Counted from the first letter of the stretch, positions 41,361 through 50,222 are shown. The stretch is DNA of 64,000 bases from an uncultured bacterium (GCA_949294095.1 CASFFZ010000002.1:1-64000), one strand, 5' to 3'. Program-made: numbers and translations. The notes: a model not told the origin generated them from the letters alone.

Positions 41361-42524
41361 ATGACCGAAAAAACATTAAGAAAAGGCAATGAGGCTTTAG
41401 CCGAAGGCGCCATCCGCGCCGGGGCGCGTTTCTTTGCCGGATATCCGATCACTCCGCAGAACGAAGTGCCGGAATATATGTCGGCGTATATGGCCGATGC
41501 GGGCGGCGCCTTTGTGCAGGCCGAAAGTGAGGTGGCCGCCATCAATATGGTGTACGGCGCCGCTTCTACGGGGACGCGCAGCATGACGTCTTCTTCTTCG
41601 CCGGGCATCAGCCTTAAACAGGAAGGCATTACCTATTTGGCCAGCGCGGATTTGCCGTGTTTGATTGTAAACGTGATGCGCGGCGGGCCGGGCTTGGGCA
41701 GCATTTCGGGCTCGCAGGGGGATTATTTCCAAGCCACGCGCGGCGGCGGCAACGGGGATTACCACGTGATTGTGCTGGCGCCGAACTCGGTGGAAGAATT
41801 GGGCAATTTCCCCAAATTGGGGTTTGAACTGGCCGAAAAGTACCGGATGCCTTGCATGATTTTGGCGGACGGCATTTTGGGGCAGATGATGGAAAGCATG
41901 TCTTTCCATTTTGACCCCATTGACCCCAACAAACTGGGCAAATTTGACTGGGCGGTGGACATCCACAAAAACGGCCGCAAGAAAAACAATGTGTTTTCCT
42001 ACAAAGGCGATAATTTAATTGCCGACGTGGTGGAACGCGCCAAACGCTACGGCCTGATTGAAAAAACGGAAGCCCGCTGGGAAGAACGCGACGCCGAAGG
42101 CTGCGATGTGTTATTGGTGGCCTACGGTCTTTCGTCCCGCGCGTGCTTGGAGGCGGTCAACAAAGCCAAAGAAGAAGGATTGAAAGTAGGCTTGTTCCGC
42201 CCGATTACGCTGTGGCCGTTTCCGTCCAAACGCTTGGCGGAACTGGCGGCCAAAGCCAAAGGCGTATTATCGGTGGAACAGAGCTTGGGCCAGTTGGTGC
42301 AAGATGTGAAACTGGCGATTAACGGCAAAACGCCGGTGTATTTGAACGCTTATCCTGCCGGCGGCCAGCCGGACGGCAACACCATTTTGACGGCCGTTCG
42401 CTCTATTTTAAACGGCGGAAAAGAAGGCCTGTTTGACTTGCAGGAACACGCCGCGGGCTTTAGCTATGAATGCAAGCGCGATACGTCGCTTGGCATGCAG
42501 GGCGATTTGAAAGGAGGCAAATAA
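41361..42524 (+). CDS. korA: 2-oxoacid:ferredoxin oxidoreductase, alpha subunit
   Basis: A 387-residue pyrimidine-domain subunit. KGNEALAEGAIRAGARFFAGYPITPQNEVPEYMS, FVQAESEVAAINMVYGAASTGTRSMTSSSSPG and RGGPGLGSISGSQGDY are family blocks. It is closest in pattern to proteins annotated VorB/KorA; whether the substrate is 2-oxoglutarate or branched-chain 2-oxoacids cannot be decided from sequence. One base separates it from the beta subunit gene. Confidence 0.93.
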   Translation: MTEKTLRKGNEALAEGAIRAGARFFAGYPITPQNEVPEYMSAYMADAGGAFVQAESEVAAINMVYGAASTGTRSMTSSSSPGISLKQEGITYLASADLPCLIVNVMRGGPGLGSISGSQGDYFQATRGGGNGDYHVIVLAPNSVEELGNFPKLGFELAEKYRMPCMILADGILGQMMESMSFHFDPIDPNKLGKFDWAVDIHKNGRKKNNVFSYKGDNLIADVVERAKRYGLIEKTEARWEERDAEGCDVLLVAYGLSSRACLEAVNKAKEEGLKVGLFRPITLWPFPSKRLAELAAKAKGVLSVEQSLGQLVQDVKLAINGKTPVYLNAYPAGGQPDGNTILTAVRSILNGGKEGLFDLQEHAAGFSYECKRDTSLGMQGDLKGGK

Positions 42525-42525
42525 G

Positions 42526-43269
42526 ATGACTATTATCGCCAAAAAACCGGCCAGTTTAACCGATTTGCCCATGCATTACTGCCCGGGCTGCGGGCACGGG
42601 ATCGTGCACCGTTTGATGGGGGAAACTTTTGATGAACTGAACATTGCAGACCGCGTGATCGGGGTAGCCCCGGTGGGATGCGCGGTGTTTGCGGATTCTT
42701 ATTTTGCCTGCGATATGGTGCAGGGCGCGCACGGCCGCGGCCCGGCCATTGCAACGGGGATTAAACGCTCCAAACCCGAAGCGATTGTTTTCTCGTATCA
42801 GGGCGACGGGGACTTGGCTTCCATCGGTATGGCGGAAATCGTTCACGCCGCGGTGCGCAGCGAAAACATTACCGTTATTTTCATCAACAACGCCATTTAC
42901 GGCATGACCGGCGGGCAAATGGCCCCTACCACCTTGGTGGGGCAGGTAGCCACCACCGCGCCGAAAGGGCGCGACCCGAAACTGCAGGGCTGGCCGATTA
43001 ATATGTGCGAGATGCTTGCGCAGATTACCGGCGCCAAATACTTGGAACGGGTGGCGGTGGATTCTCCCCAGCATGTCATGCAGGCCAAGAAGGCCATCAA
43101 AAAAGCCTTTGAAAACCAAATGAACGGGGTGGGCTTTTCGATGGTGGAAGTCATTTCGCAATGCCCGACCAACTGGTATGCCAGCGTGCCGCAGGCGTTG
43201 GAATTTGTGCGGACGAAAATGATTCCGCAGTATCCGCTGGGCGTCTTTAAAGACGAGGGAGGCAAATAA
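42526..43269 (+). CDS. korB: 2-oxoacid:ferredoxin oxidoreductase, beta (TPP) subunit
   Basis: A 247-residue thiamine-pyrophosphate subunit. HYCPGCGHGIVHRL provides two cysteines of the proximal cluster, and the TPP-magnesium motif is GDGDLASIGMAEIVHAAVRSENITVIFINN. PTTLVGQVATTAPKGRDP is the loop found in Kor/Vor beta subunits. AAAGGAGGCAAATAAG is the binding site. The stop overlaps the gamma gene by one base (TAATG). Confidence 0.95.
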   Translation: MTIIAKKPASLTDLPMHYCPGCGHGIVHRLMGETFDELNIADRVIGVAPVGCAVFADSYFACDMVQGAHGRGPAIATGIKRSKPEAIVFSYQGDGDLASIGMAEIVHAAVRSENITVIFINNAIYGMTGGQMAPTTLVGQVATTAPKGRDPKLQGWPINMCEMLAQITGAKYLERVAVDSPQHVMQAKKAIKKAFENQMNGVGFSMVEVISQCPTNWYASVPQALEFVRTKMIPQYPLGVFKDEGGK

Positions 43270-43805
43270 TGTATCAGGGCATCAGAATCGCCGGATTCGG
43301 CGGACAAGGTGTGATTTCGGCGGGGATTCTCCTCGCGCAAGCCGGCGTGGAAGATAAGAAAAACGCCAGCTGGCTGCCTTCTTACGGCCCGGAAATGCGC
43401 GGCGGAACGGCCAACTGCTCGGTCGTCGTATCGGACGGAGAAGTGTATACGCCCATTGTGTCGGCGCCCGATACGGTAATTATTATGAACGAGCCGTCGC
43501 TGCCGAAGTTTGAGCCTTTGCTTAAAAAAGGCGGATTAATGATCATCAATAGCTCGCTCATTAATTCCCGTCCCACCCGCACCGATATTACGGTGGTGTG
43601 CGTACCGTGCAATAAAATTGCGGAAGAATTGGGGATGGATCGTATCGCTAACCTGGTGGCGCTGGGCGCGTTTATTAAAAAGACGGGCGCCGTTGCGTTA
43701 ACCAGTGTGGAGCACGCCATGAAAAAAGTGTATAAGCGTGCCAAACCGGAAATGCTGGAGCTGAACAAAAAAGCGTTGCAAGCCGGATACGACGCGGTAA
43801 AGTAA
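43269..43805 (+). CDS. korC: 2-oxoacid:ferredoxin oxidoreductase, gamma subunit
   Basis: A 178-residue gamma (CoA-binding) subunit. RIAGFGGQGVISAGILLAQAG and SYGPEMRGGTANCSVVVS are diagnostic, and length is typical. The last 13 codons and the terminator are duplicated 107 bases downstream. The encoded complex oxidises 2-oxoacids to acyl-CoA with reduced ferredoxin in the cytoplasm, a core step of anaerobic amino-acid fermentation. Confidence 0.95.
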   Translation: MYQGIRIAGFGGQGVISAGILLAQAGVEDKKNASWLPSYGPEMRGGTANCSVVVSDGEVYTPIVSAPDTVIIMNEPSLPKFEPLLKKGGLMIINSSLINSRPTRTDITVVCVPCNKIAEELGMDRIANLVALGAFIKKTGAVALTSVEHAMKKVYKRAKPEMLELNKKALQAGYDAVK

Positions 43806-43830
43806 GCAAAAGCGAAAGAGTGGTGGATTT

Positions 43831-43863
43831 ATTCCCCGGGGGCGCAGAACCCGGGGAATTTTA
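43831..43863 (+). terminator. korC terminator, copy 1
   Basis: Stem TTCCCCGGG / CCCGGGGAA with TTTTAA. Part of the duplicated block; the loop is GGCGCAGAA or shorter. Confidence 0.8.
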
Positions 43864-43937
43864 ATGCCCCGTGAAAAAAGCGTTGCAAGCCGGATACGAC
43901 GCGGTAAAGTAAGCAAAAGCGAAAGAGTGGTGGATTT

Positions 43938-43970
43938 ATTCCCCGGGGGCGCAGACCCCGGGGAATTTTA
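43938..43970 (+). terminator. korC terminator, copy 2
   Basis: Second copy of the same hairpin; the A-to-C change at 43956 lengthens the C-run of the right arm (ACCCCGGGG). Two terminators in series should make readthrough into the next gene very low. Confidence 0.8.
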
Positions 43971-44071
43971 ACGGGTTTTTAAGGCCTAGTGTCCGGGTGG
44001 GTCTTTTTGCCCTTGTACGCGCCGGGATAAAGAGTTAAGTTATAAGTAACCTTGAACAGGAGGAAGCTTGC

Positions 44072-45178
44072 ATGAAACATCTTTCAGCCGTTTTATTGAT
44101 TACTTGTTTATTCCTGCCGGCGGGGCAGAGCCTGGCCCAAAACCGCTATTCTTCGGCCATGCAAGCCGTTCGTGCGGGCGTCGTGTCCAACGGGAGCAAA
44201 TTTACACGGGTTGCCGCGCGTGAATTTTTTGCCAATCCGGTACCGCTTTCTATTGCCGAGTTTAAAACACCGGAGGCTATCCGCCGCAGTTTGGTGGCCC
44301 ACGGCACGCAGGAAAGCCTGCGCAAGTCCCAGCAATACAGGGAAAACTTAGAAAAATTTTTAGAAGTAAAAAAAGAAATGGATATTTTCCTGCGTTATCA
44401 GGAATTAGAGCCCCAAATGCTCAGCGCGGCGGAAATAAATGCCCGCTGGGAATACGCCCAGGAAGGGAAAAAAGCCTTGCAGCACATGGAACGTATTGTG
44501 GGTGCTCGGGATCCGGGCGTGCACTTGGGTAAAATATATATTGAACGGGTGTTGAACGCGTTGAAGCCCACCTATGCGGGCTATTCCTCCAGCAATAATG
44601 CTGCTATGCCGGAGCGGCTGCGTGCGGAAAATTCGTTTAACGCCAGTCAGTTTTTGTTAAAAGATGTAGACGGAAGTTCTTTAACCCGCAAAAACACGAT
44701 GCCGGGATCCGAAGGGTTTGCCCAAGCCAAGCAGATGGCGGCCCAACTGCCCCAGATGACGATTGCCGTTTTAAACGACGATCCCGAAATTTTGGAATGG
44801 GCGCGCAATTGGAATGCGCAGGGCTTTTTCGGCCCGGGGAGCCGTGTTTCTTTGTTTGATTCACTTACCAAATTGGTGGAATGGACGAAAGATGTAAAAT
44901 ACGATGTCATTTTAATGGATTATGTGTTAGAAGACGGGCTGAGTGTTTTTGCCATTGACCGCATTCGGATGGCGGGAGACAAATCCACCGTCATTTTGCT
45001 GAACAGCGCTTTAATGGATGACGAGGTGCCGGCGGAGGAATTGTTTGAACACGGGGCGGACGGTTTTATTTCTTCGGTGGGCTTCCGCGCCGATAACGGC
45101 GGAGCTCGGGTGGCCAATGCTTTGTATAATTATATGCAATATCACGGGCGTGCCTCGCTTACGCCGCATGCCAAATAA
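44072..45178 (+). CDS. Exported protein with a receiver-like domain
   Basis: A 368-residue protein with a signal peptide (MKHLSAVLLITCLFLPAGQSLA, cleavage near residue 22) and a helical, charged N-terminal half (about 25-170). The C-terminal part (about 228-355) looks like a response-regulator receiver domain: MTIAVLNDDPEILEW (acidic pair Asp236/Asp237), VILMDYVLEDG (phosphoacceptor-like Asp283), VILLNSAL (Ser312) and EHGADGFIS. The conserved lysine is replaced by serine. A receiver domain behind a signal peptide is unexpected, since phospho-signalling is cytoplasmic. CAGGAGGAAGCTTGC precedes the ATG. No kinase gene is nearby. Confidence 0.68.
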   Translation: MKHLSAVLLITCLFLPAGQSLAQNRYSSAMQAVRAGVVSNGSKFTRVAAREFFANPVPLSIAEFKTPEAIRRSLVAHGTQESLRKSQQYRENLEKFLEVKKEMDIFLRYQELEPQMLSAAEINARWEYAQEGKKALQHMERIVGARDPGVHLGKIYIERVLNALKPTYAGYSSSNNAAMPERLRAENSFNASQFLLKDVDGSSLTRKNTMPGSEGFAQAKQMAAQLPQMTIAVLNDDPEILEWARNWNAQGFFGPGSRVSLFDSLTKLVEWTKDVKYDVILMDYVLEDGLSVFAIDRIRMAGDKSTVILLNSALMDDEVPAEELFEHGADGFISSVGFRADNGGARVANALYNYMQYHGRASLTPHAK

Positions 45179-45202
45179 AACAGGTTTGTTTTGGGATTGT
45201 TT

Positions 45203-45231
45203 ACGGGGGAAGGCACTGCGCCTTCCCCCGT
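45203..45231. terminator. Hairpin between convergent genes
   Basis: Perfect 12-bp stem ACGGGGGAAGGC / GCCTTCCCCCGT, loop ACTGC. It lies between the stops of the receiver-like gene and the minus-strand MFS gene. No T-run on either side, so its termination strength is uncertain. Confidence 0.7.
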
Positions 45232-45268
45232 ATGCATAAACGAACGCGGCAGAAACGGCAGAAGGTTC

Positions 45269-46477
45269 TTAAGGCGCGGCCGGCGAAATACGCCGCTCAA
45301 ACCGGGCCGCCATCCAGATAAAGACTATTCCCGGCACCGCCGCCAAACAGCACAGCAAAACTGCGATTTTCAGCCCCCATTGATCTGAGGCATGCCCCAA
45401 AAGCATGGGGGACAACGCATCCCCCAAGGCGTGAATAATAAAGATATTAACGGCAAAAGCCATAGCGTGCACTTTGTTGCGGGTGGAAGCTACCAACGCA
45501 GCGGCAATGGGGCCGGTTGGCGCAAACAGGCAAATAATCGCCCAACCGAAACAGCAGAGCGCCAGCGCGGGCCGGTTGGTTTGTATGCCTACCCAGGCCG
45601 GGGGGAGCAGCGCCGCCAGCGCTAGGCCGATGATCCAAAAATAAGCCTTGGGCGAAAATTCCAGCCATTTATCGGCCAATTTTCCCCCGGCATATGTTCC
45701 GGCCGCACCGCAGCAAATGACCAAAGCCCCAAATAACGTGCCGGCTTGGGCCACATCCATGTGCAAATAACGGTGCAGGTATGTGGGCATCCATGCCGAA
45801 AGCCCGCCAATGATAAACGTAATCATGGCATGGGCGAGGCAAATCAATAAAAAAGGCTTGTTTTGAAGCAACATCTTATAATCGTTCCAAGACGGTTTGT
45901 CGGCCGGGGTTTGCCGGGCGCGGCGGATGTCTTTCAGAAAAGTAAACGACATGACCCCCAAGACCAACCCGGGCAGGCCGGCTGCTAAAAAAGCGACTCT
46001 CCACCCCCAATGCATTCCCACATAGCCGCCCCATATATACCCCAAGGCGCTGCCCGCCGGCAACGCTAAGCCGAATACCGCCAAAATGGTGGCCCGTTTT
46101 TCTTTGGGGTAATTTTCCGCCAAAAAAGGCTGGGCAATGGTAGTAAAGCCTGCCTCTCCTACGCCAATCACTCCCCGCGTAAACAACAGGGAGGCATAGC
46201 TTTTTGCCGTGGCGCAGGCCAGGGTGGCCGCACTCCAGATCAGTGCGCTGGCGCCAATCCATTTTTGGCGGGGGGAGCGGTCTGCAAAATAGCCGACAAA
46301 AGGAGCATAGCACATATATACCAGCATAAATACCGAGGCCAGCGTGCCCAGCTGCCAGTCGTTTAAGTGCAAATCCGTTTGCAATAAGGGGAAGACGGAA
46401 TAGAGCACTTGCCGGTCTATGTAATTAAACAGGTTTAATAAAAATAAAATCCAAAAAAGATGTTTCGTCTTCATCAT
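45269..46477 (-). CDS. Major facilitator superfamily transporter
   Basis: A 402-residue MFS permease with twelve predicted membrane segments. FNYIDRQVLYSVFPLLQTDLHL at the start and GYFADRSPRQKWIG (the loop 2-3 motif) place it in the MFS, with resemblance to the Spinster-like / hexuronate-type group. GVGEAGFTTIAQPFLAENYPKEKRATILAVFGLALPAGSALGYIWGG in segments 4-5 is characteristic of that group. Two adjacent ATGs (46477 and 46474) are possible starts. Substrate unknown. Confidence 0.88.
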   Translation of the reverse strand: MMKTKHLFWILFLLNLFNYIDRQVLYSVFPLLQTDLHLNDWQLGTLASVFMLVYMCYAPFVGYFADRSPRQKWIGASALIWSAATLACATAKSYASLLFTRGVIGVGEAGFTTIAQPFLAENYPKEKRATILAVFGLALPAGSALGYIWGGYVGMHWGWRVAFLAAGLPGLVLGVMSFTFLKDIRRARQTPADKPSWNDYKMLLQNKPFLLICLAHAMITFIIGGLSAWMPTYLHRYLHMDVAQAGTLFGALVICCGAAGTYAGGKLADKWLEFSPKAYFWIIGLALAALLPPAWVGIQTNRPALALCCFGWAIICLFAPTGPIAAALVASTRNKVHAMAFAVNIFIIHALGDALSPMLLGHASDQWGLKIAVLLCCLAAVPGIVFIWMAARFERRISPAAP

Positions 46478-46556
46478 ATATGGGAATAAGGCCTTTTTAT
46501 TCTATAAAATTACAAGTGGAAACGGAGCGGCCCTGTTCAGGCAAGGGGCAAATTTA

Positions 46557-46562
46557 TATAAT
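46557..46562 (+). promoter_or_regulatory. -10 box of the first pilin gene
   Basis: Perfect TATAAT at 46557-46562, with TGTTCA (46534-46539) at 17-base spacing as a weak -35. The start near 46569 leaves a 16-base leader with AGGAGGG, so this pilin differs from the other two in having a normal leader. Confidence 0.5.
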
Positions 46563-46584
46563 AAACTATCTTTTAGGAGGGCCT

Positions 46585-47055
46585 ATGAGAAAAGGGTTTA
46601 CGCTGATTGAATTATTAATTGTGATGGTAGTGGTAGGGGTATTGGTTACGGTAGCTCTGCCCAAGTATTTTGCTTCCATGGAGCGCGGCCGGGCCTTGGA
46701 GGGCATCAGCAATTTGCGCGCCGCCAGCGATTTTGCAAATGCCACCTATGTGATGCGGGATAATACCTATATTCGCAATGCCATTGTGGATACTTCTAAA
46801 AATATGTTGAGCGGCAATTTGACAAAATCGTCTTATTTTACGCCGCCGCAATGGTTTTCGGGAACGTCGGACACGGTGGTGCTGGTAAGCAGCCGGGTGG
46901 ATGGCGGGTATGAATTGTTTGCCGTCAATCAAGGAGGGGAGTTGAAATATATTGCCTGTTCGGGCGATGAAGAACTTTGCAAAAACGCCGGGATGGAAGA
47001 AGCCTCTTTTACGGACAGTTATTCAAACAGCAATTTGATTTTGGACTTCCGTTAA
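46585..47055 (+). CDS. Type IV pilin-like protein, divergent form
   Basis: A 156-residue prepilin-like protein. MRKGFTLIELLIVMVVVGVL gives a three-residue leader (MRKG, cleavage before Phe) with Glu5, then the hydrophobic helix. The C-terminal domain has one cysteine pair (ACSGDEELC). The leader is much shorter than in the two other pilins in this window and the globular part is unrelated, so it probably serves a different filament or a minor-pilin role. TTTTAGGAGGGCCT precedes ATG. Monocistronic, with its own terminator. Confidence 0.88.
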   Translation: MRKGFTLIELLIVMVVVGVLVTVALPKYFASMERGRALEGISNLRAASDFANATYVMRDNTYIRNAIVDTSKNMLSGNLTKSSYFTPPQWFSGTSDTVVLVSSRVDGGYELFAVNQGGELKYIACSGDEELCKNAGMEEASFTDSYSNSNLILDFR

Positions 47056-47070
47056 TAAAAGGATTTACTT

Positions 47071-47105
47071 AAAAACTCCCTCGCATTTAGCGAGGGAGTT
47101 TTTTA
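47071..47105. terminator. Bidirectional terminator between pilin and trmL
   Basis: 13-bp stem AAAACTCCCTCGC / GCGAGGGAGTTTT with an ATTTA loop. T-runs on both strands serve the forward pilin and the minus-strand trmL. Confidence 0.93.
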
Positions 47106-47570
47106 TGGTTTTAATTCTTTGCGGTTTTGCCGAATCGCTTCAAACAGCACAATGGCCGCCGAAGACGATAAATTAAGCGACCGCACCGGCCCCGGCATCG
47201 GGATGGTAAACAGGCGGTGGCGGTAGCGTTCGTAGAAATCTTTGGGAAGGCCGCACGATTCGGCGCCGAAAATTAAAAAAGCATCGGGCGGGAAAGCGGC
47301 GTCCCAATACGCGGTTTTGCCTTTGGTGGAAAGAAAAAACATGTTGTCTTCCGTCGGTTTTTCCGCCTCCAAAAAAGCTTCCCACGTGTCGTAGCGGCGG
47401 TAATCCAAATGGGGCCAATAGTCCAGCCCCGAGCGGCGTATTTCTTTAGAAGCGATTTTAAAGCCCAATTTCCCCACCAAATGCAGCCGCGTGCCCGTGG
47501 CAACGCACGAGCGGCCGATGTTGCCGGTGTTGAAAGGAATTTCCGGATTTACAAGCACAATGTTTAGCAT
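47103..47570 (-). CDS. trmL: tRNA (cytidine/uridine-34 2'-O)-methyltransferase
   Basis: A 155-residue SPOUT methyltransferase of the TrmL family, modifying the wobble ribose of tRNA-Leu. NIVLVNPEIPFNTGNIGRSCVATGTRLHLV, LIFGAESCGLPKDF and IPMPGPVRSLNLSSSAAIVLFEA form the knotted SAM site. Length is typical. No Shine-Dalgarno is visible before the ATG; TTTTAC lies eight bases upstream, so a short leader is possible. Confidence 0.95.
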   Translation of the reverse strand: MLNIVLVNPEIPFNTGNIGRSCVATGTRLHLVGKLGFKIASKEIRRSGLDYWPHLDYRRYDTWEAFLEAEKPTEDNMFFLSTKGKTAYWDAAFPPDAFLIFGAESCGLPKDFYERYRHRLFTIPMPGPVRSLNLSSSAAIVLFEAIRQNRKELKP

Positions 47571-47581
47571 ATCGGTAAAAT

Positions 47582-47630
47582 CGGCCGGAAAAATGGCTGG
47601 CTTGCGCGCAAGCGGACATTTCTCCGGCCG
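47582..47630 (-). terminator. Large hairpin after glgP, before trmL
   Basis: A 49-base imperfect palindrome: CGGCCGG (47582-47588) with CCGGCCG (47624-47630), AAATG with CATTT, and a central perfect palindrome GCTTGCGCGCAAGC (47600-47613). Read on the minus strand it is followed by ATTTTACC, so it may terminate glgP just before the trmL start. Confidence 0.6.
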
Positions 47631-47666
47631 TGTTGCGTCAGATTCGTTCCGTACTCAAACGGACAA

Positions 47667-50222
47667 CTACTCTTCCCAGCGGATGAACAACGGCGTCAGC
47701 ACGTTGGGAATGTCGTTATTAAAGGGCAGAATGCGCAGGGCATAGTCCTGCCGCCCGCTGTTAAGCGGCGACATGGAAACTTCGTACAAATACGCATCGC
47801 CGTCTTTGCCGGTGCAGGTCATATCAATAGCGTCTTCTTTGACGATATCGCCCAAGGTGCCCCGTTGGCCCAGGTACAGCTCCACCTGTATTTCTTCCGG
47901 CGTCAAGGCGCCCAATACAACCCGGGCTTTAAAGTGCACTTTATCCCCCATCAAAATGGCCGTCTCGGGCTGCGGCGTGATGTCCGTCACGCTCACGCGG
48001 TACCAGTTTTCCGCAATTTTGCGCCGCCACGCGGCCACGGCCTCGGCTTTGCCGGGCTCGTTTAAAATAAGGCCGTAATTGTTGGCGGGTACGTAGAAGC
48101 GTTCGTAGTATTCTTTTACCATGCGGTTGGTGTTAAAAACAGGCGCGATGTGTTTGATGGATTCTTTCATCAAAGACAGCCACGGCAGCGAATACTCCGA
48201 GCCGTTTTCCTTGGCGTAATAGGCGGGGGCGATGTCCTGCTCAATCAGGTTGTACATGGCTTCGGATTCTACGGCGTCGCGTTCCGCGTCGGACTTATAA
48301 TTTTCCGCCCCGCCGATAGACCAGCCAAAATCGCACGGGCCCACTTCATCCCACCAGCCGTCTAAGATGGACAGCGCAAGCGCCCCGTTCAGCGCCGCTT
48401 TCATGCCGCTGGTGCCGCTGGCTTCCATCGGGCGGATCGGGTTGTTGAGCCACACGTCCACCCCCTGCACCATATAGCGGGCGGTGTTCATGTTATAGTC
48501 TTCCACAAACACGATTTTCCCTTTAAAGCGCGGGTCGTTTTGCGTCAGGCCTACAATCATTTTGATAAATTCTTTTCCGGCGGTATCGGCCGGGTGCGCC
48601 TTGCCGGCAAAGACGAACTGCACCGGCCGCTGCGGATTGTTGACGATTTTGTCCAGGCGGTTTAAATCTTTAAACAGCAGCGTGGCGCGCTTGTAAGTGG
48701 CAAAGCGGCGGGCAAAGCCGATGGTCAAGGTGTCCGGGCGGAGGACTTTGCTTGCTTTTTTGACGCTCATCACGTCAAAGCCTTGGCGGGTAAGCTGGCG
48801 TTTTAAGCGGCCGCGCACCATGTCAATCAGTTTGTTTTTGCGGATTGTGTGCACGTTCCACAGTTCGGCGTCCGGAATGTCGGAAATTTTCGCCCAGATT
48901 TTTTCGTCCGAAGGATCTACTTCGCCGCGTTGGTTGTTGTTAAACAGGTACTTGCGGTACAGCTCGTTGAGTTCGTGCGAAATCCACGAAGCGCTGTGAA
49001 TGCCGTTGGTGATGCTGGTGATCGGCACTTCGCTGACGGGCAGGCCGGGCCACAGGTTGTGCCACATTTCGCGGCTTACTTTGCCGTGCAATTTGGCCAC
49101 CCCGTTGCAGAAGGCCGACAGGCGCAGCGCAACCACGGTCATGCAGTAGGTGGCGGAGTCGGCTTTTTCTTTGCCCAGGGCTAAAAACTCGTCCCAGGAA
49201 ATGCCCATCTCGCGGGCGTAAAAATCCATATATTTGCGCACCAAAGCCGGGTCAAAATGTTCGTTTCCGGCAATGACGGGCGTGTGGGTGGTAAATACGG
49301 ACGTAGCCCACACAATTTCGCGCGCTTGAGCGAAAGAGAGGTTTTTCTCCTTCATAATATCAATAATGCGCTGGAACAGCAAAAACGCGCTGTGGCCTTC
49401 GTTGATGTGGTAAACCGTGGGACGGATTCCCATGGCGCTTAGCGCTTTTACGCCGCCGATGCCCAGCACCACTTCTTGGCGGATGCGGTTTTCGCGGTCG
49501 CCGCCGTATAGTTTTTCGGTAATGGCGCGCTGGGCGGGGGTGTTTTCCTGCAAGTTGGTATCCAACAAATAGAGAGAGGTGCGGCCGACGGGTACGCGCC
49601 AGATGCAGGCTTTTACGGTTTCGTTGCCCAGCGGAATGTCTACGGTAATTTCTTTGCCGTCTTTCATCACGCGTTCCACCGGCATATGCGCCCAGTCGTT
49701 ATCGGGGTATTCTTCATTCTGCCAGCCTTCACGGTTGAGCACCTGCTGCACGTAACCTTGTTTGTAGAACAACCCTACGCCGATAATCGGCATATCCAAG
49801 TCGCTGGCGGATTTAATATGGTCGCCGGCCAGCATGCCTAAACCGCCCGAATAAATGGGCAGCCCTTCGCCAATACCGTATTCCATGGAAAAGTAGGCCG
49901 TCAGCAGGTTGCCGTTTTCGTGGCGGTGTTCTTTGTACCAGGTATGCTGGTTGTTTTTGTAGCTGTAATAGGCTTCTTTGACTTGGTTTAAATCGTGTAC
50001 GAAATTTTCGTCTTTGCTTAATTCTTCAAAGCGTTTTTGCGGCACACAGCCCAAGAACCATTTGGGGTTGCGTTTAGCGGCCGTCCAAAGTTTGGGGTCT
50101 ACTTGTACAAACAGCAAAATAGCCTGCCAGTTCCAAGTGAACCACATGTCGTTGGCCAACTCTTCCAGGAACTTGATGTTTTCGGGCAAGTTGGGCTGTA
50201 CGTTGAAAGAATGGATTTTCAT
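47667..50222 (-). CDS. glgP: Alpha-glucan (glycogen) phosphorylase
   Basis: An 851-residue GT35 phosphorylase of the long, Thermotoga-like type, releasing glucose-1-phosphate from glycogen or maltodextrin. N-terminal DUF3417 domain (NLPENIKFLEELANDMWFTWNWQ in part). The PLP lysine lies in EASGTSGMKAALNGAL, and FSMEYGIGEGLPIYSGGLGMLAGDH and NPIRPMEASGTSG are conserved. Leader with GGGGAGA. It indicates storage or scavenging of alpha-glucans; no glgA/glgB neighbour is present in the window. Confidence 0.96.
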   Translation of the reverse strand: MKIHSFNVQPNLPENIKFLEELANDMWFTWNWQAILLFVQVDPKLWTAAKRNPKWFLGCVPQKRFEELSKDENFVHDLNQVKEAYYSYKNNQHTWYKEHRHENGNLLTAYFSMEYGIGEGLPIYSGGLGMLAGDHIKSASDLDMPIIGVGLFYKQGYVQQVLNREGWQNEEYPDNDWAHMPVERVMKDGKEITVDIPLGNETVKACIWRVPVGRTSLYLLDTNLQENTPAQRAITEKLYGGDRENRIRQEVVLGIGGVKALSAMGIRPTVYHINEGHSAFLLFQRIIDIMKEKNLSFAQAREIVWATSVFTTHTPVIAGNEHFDPALVRKYMDFYAREMGISWDEFLALGKEKADSATYCMTVVALRLSAFCNGVAKLHGKVSREMWHNLWPGLPVSEVPITSITNGIHSASWISHELNELYRKYLFNNNQRGEVDPSDEKIWAKISDIPDAELWNVHTIRKNKLIDMVRGRLKRQLTRQGFDVMSVKKASKVLRPDTLTIGFARRFATYKRATLLFKDLNRLDKIVNNPQRPVQFVFAGKAHPADTAGKEFIKMIVGLTQNDPRFKGKIVFVEDYNMNTARYMVQGVDVWLNNPIRPMEASGTSGMKAALNGALALSILDGWWDEVGPCDFGWSIGGAENYKSDAERDAVESEAMYNLIEQDIAPAYYAKENGSEYSLPWLSLMKESIKHIAPVFNTNRMVKEYYERFYVPANNYGLILNEPGKAEAVAAWRRKIAENWYRVSVTDITPQPETAILMGDKVHFKARVVLGALTPEEIQVELYLGQRGTLGDIVKEDAIDMTCTGKDGDAYLYEVSMSPLNSGRQDYALRILPFNNDIPNVLTPLFIRWEE

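Larger units (their letters stand above)
43767..43971 (+). repeat. Tandem duplication of korC end and its terminator
   Basis: Two 98-base copies, 43767-43864 and 43874-43971, offset by 107 bases and separated by nine bases. They differ at one position I can see (A43849 / C43956). Each contains the last codons of korC (KKALQAGYDAVK-stop) and a hairpin built on TTCCCCGGG / CCCGGGGAA followed by TTTTAA. The near-identity points to a recent event. Confidence 0.95.

Noticed and set aside
43767-43971. Tandem repeat as a CRISPR-like array
   Set aside because: Only two 98-base units with a nine-base gap, and the units contain coding sequence and a terminator.
44072-45178. Conventional cytoplasmic response regulator with an output domain
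   Set aside because: The signal peptide, lack of a DNA-binding domain and absence of a histidine kinase gene nearby argue against it.
47582-47630. Attachment site or repetitive extragenic palindrome
   Set aside because: I found no second copy in the window; the structure fits a terminator for glgP.
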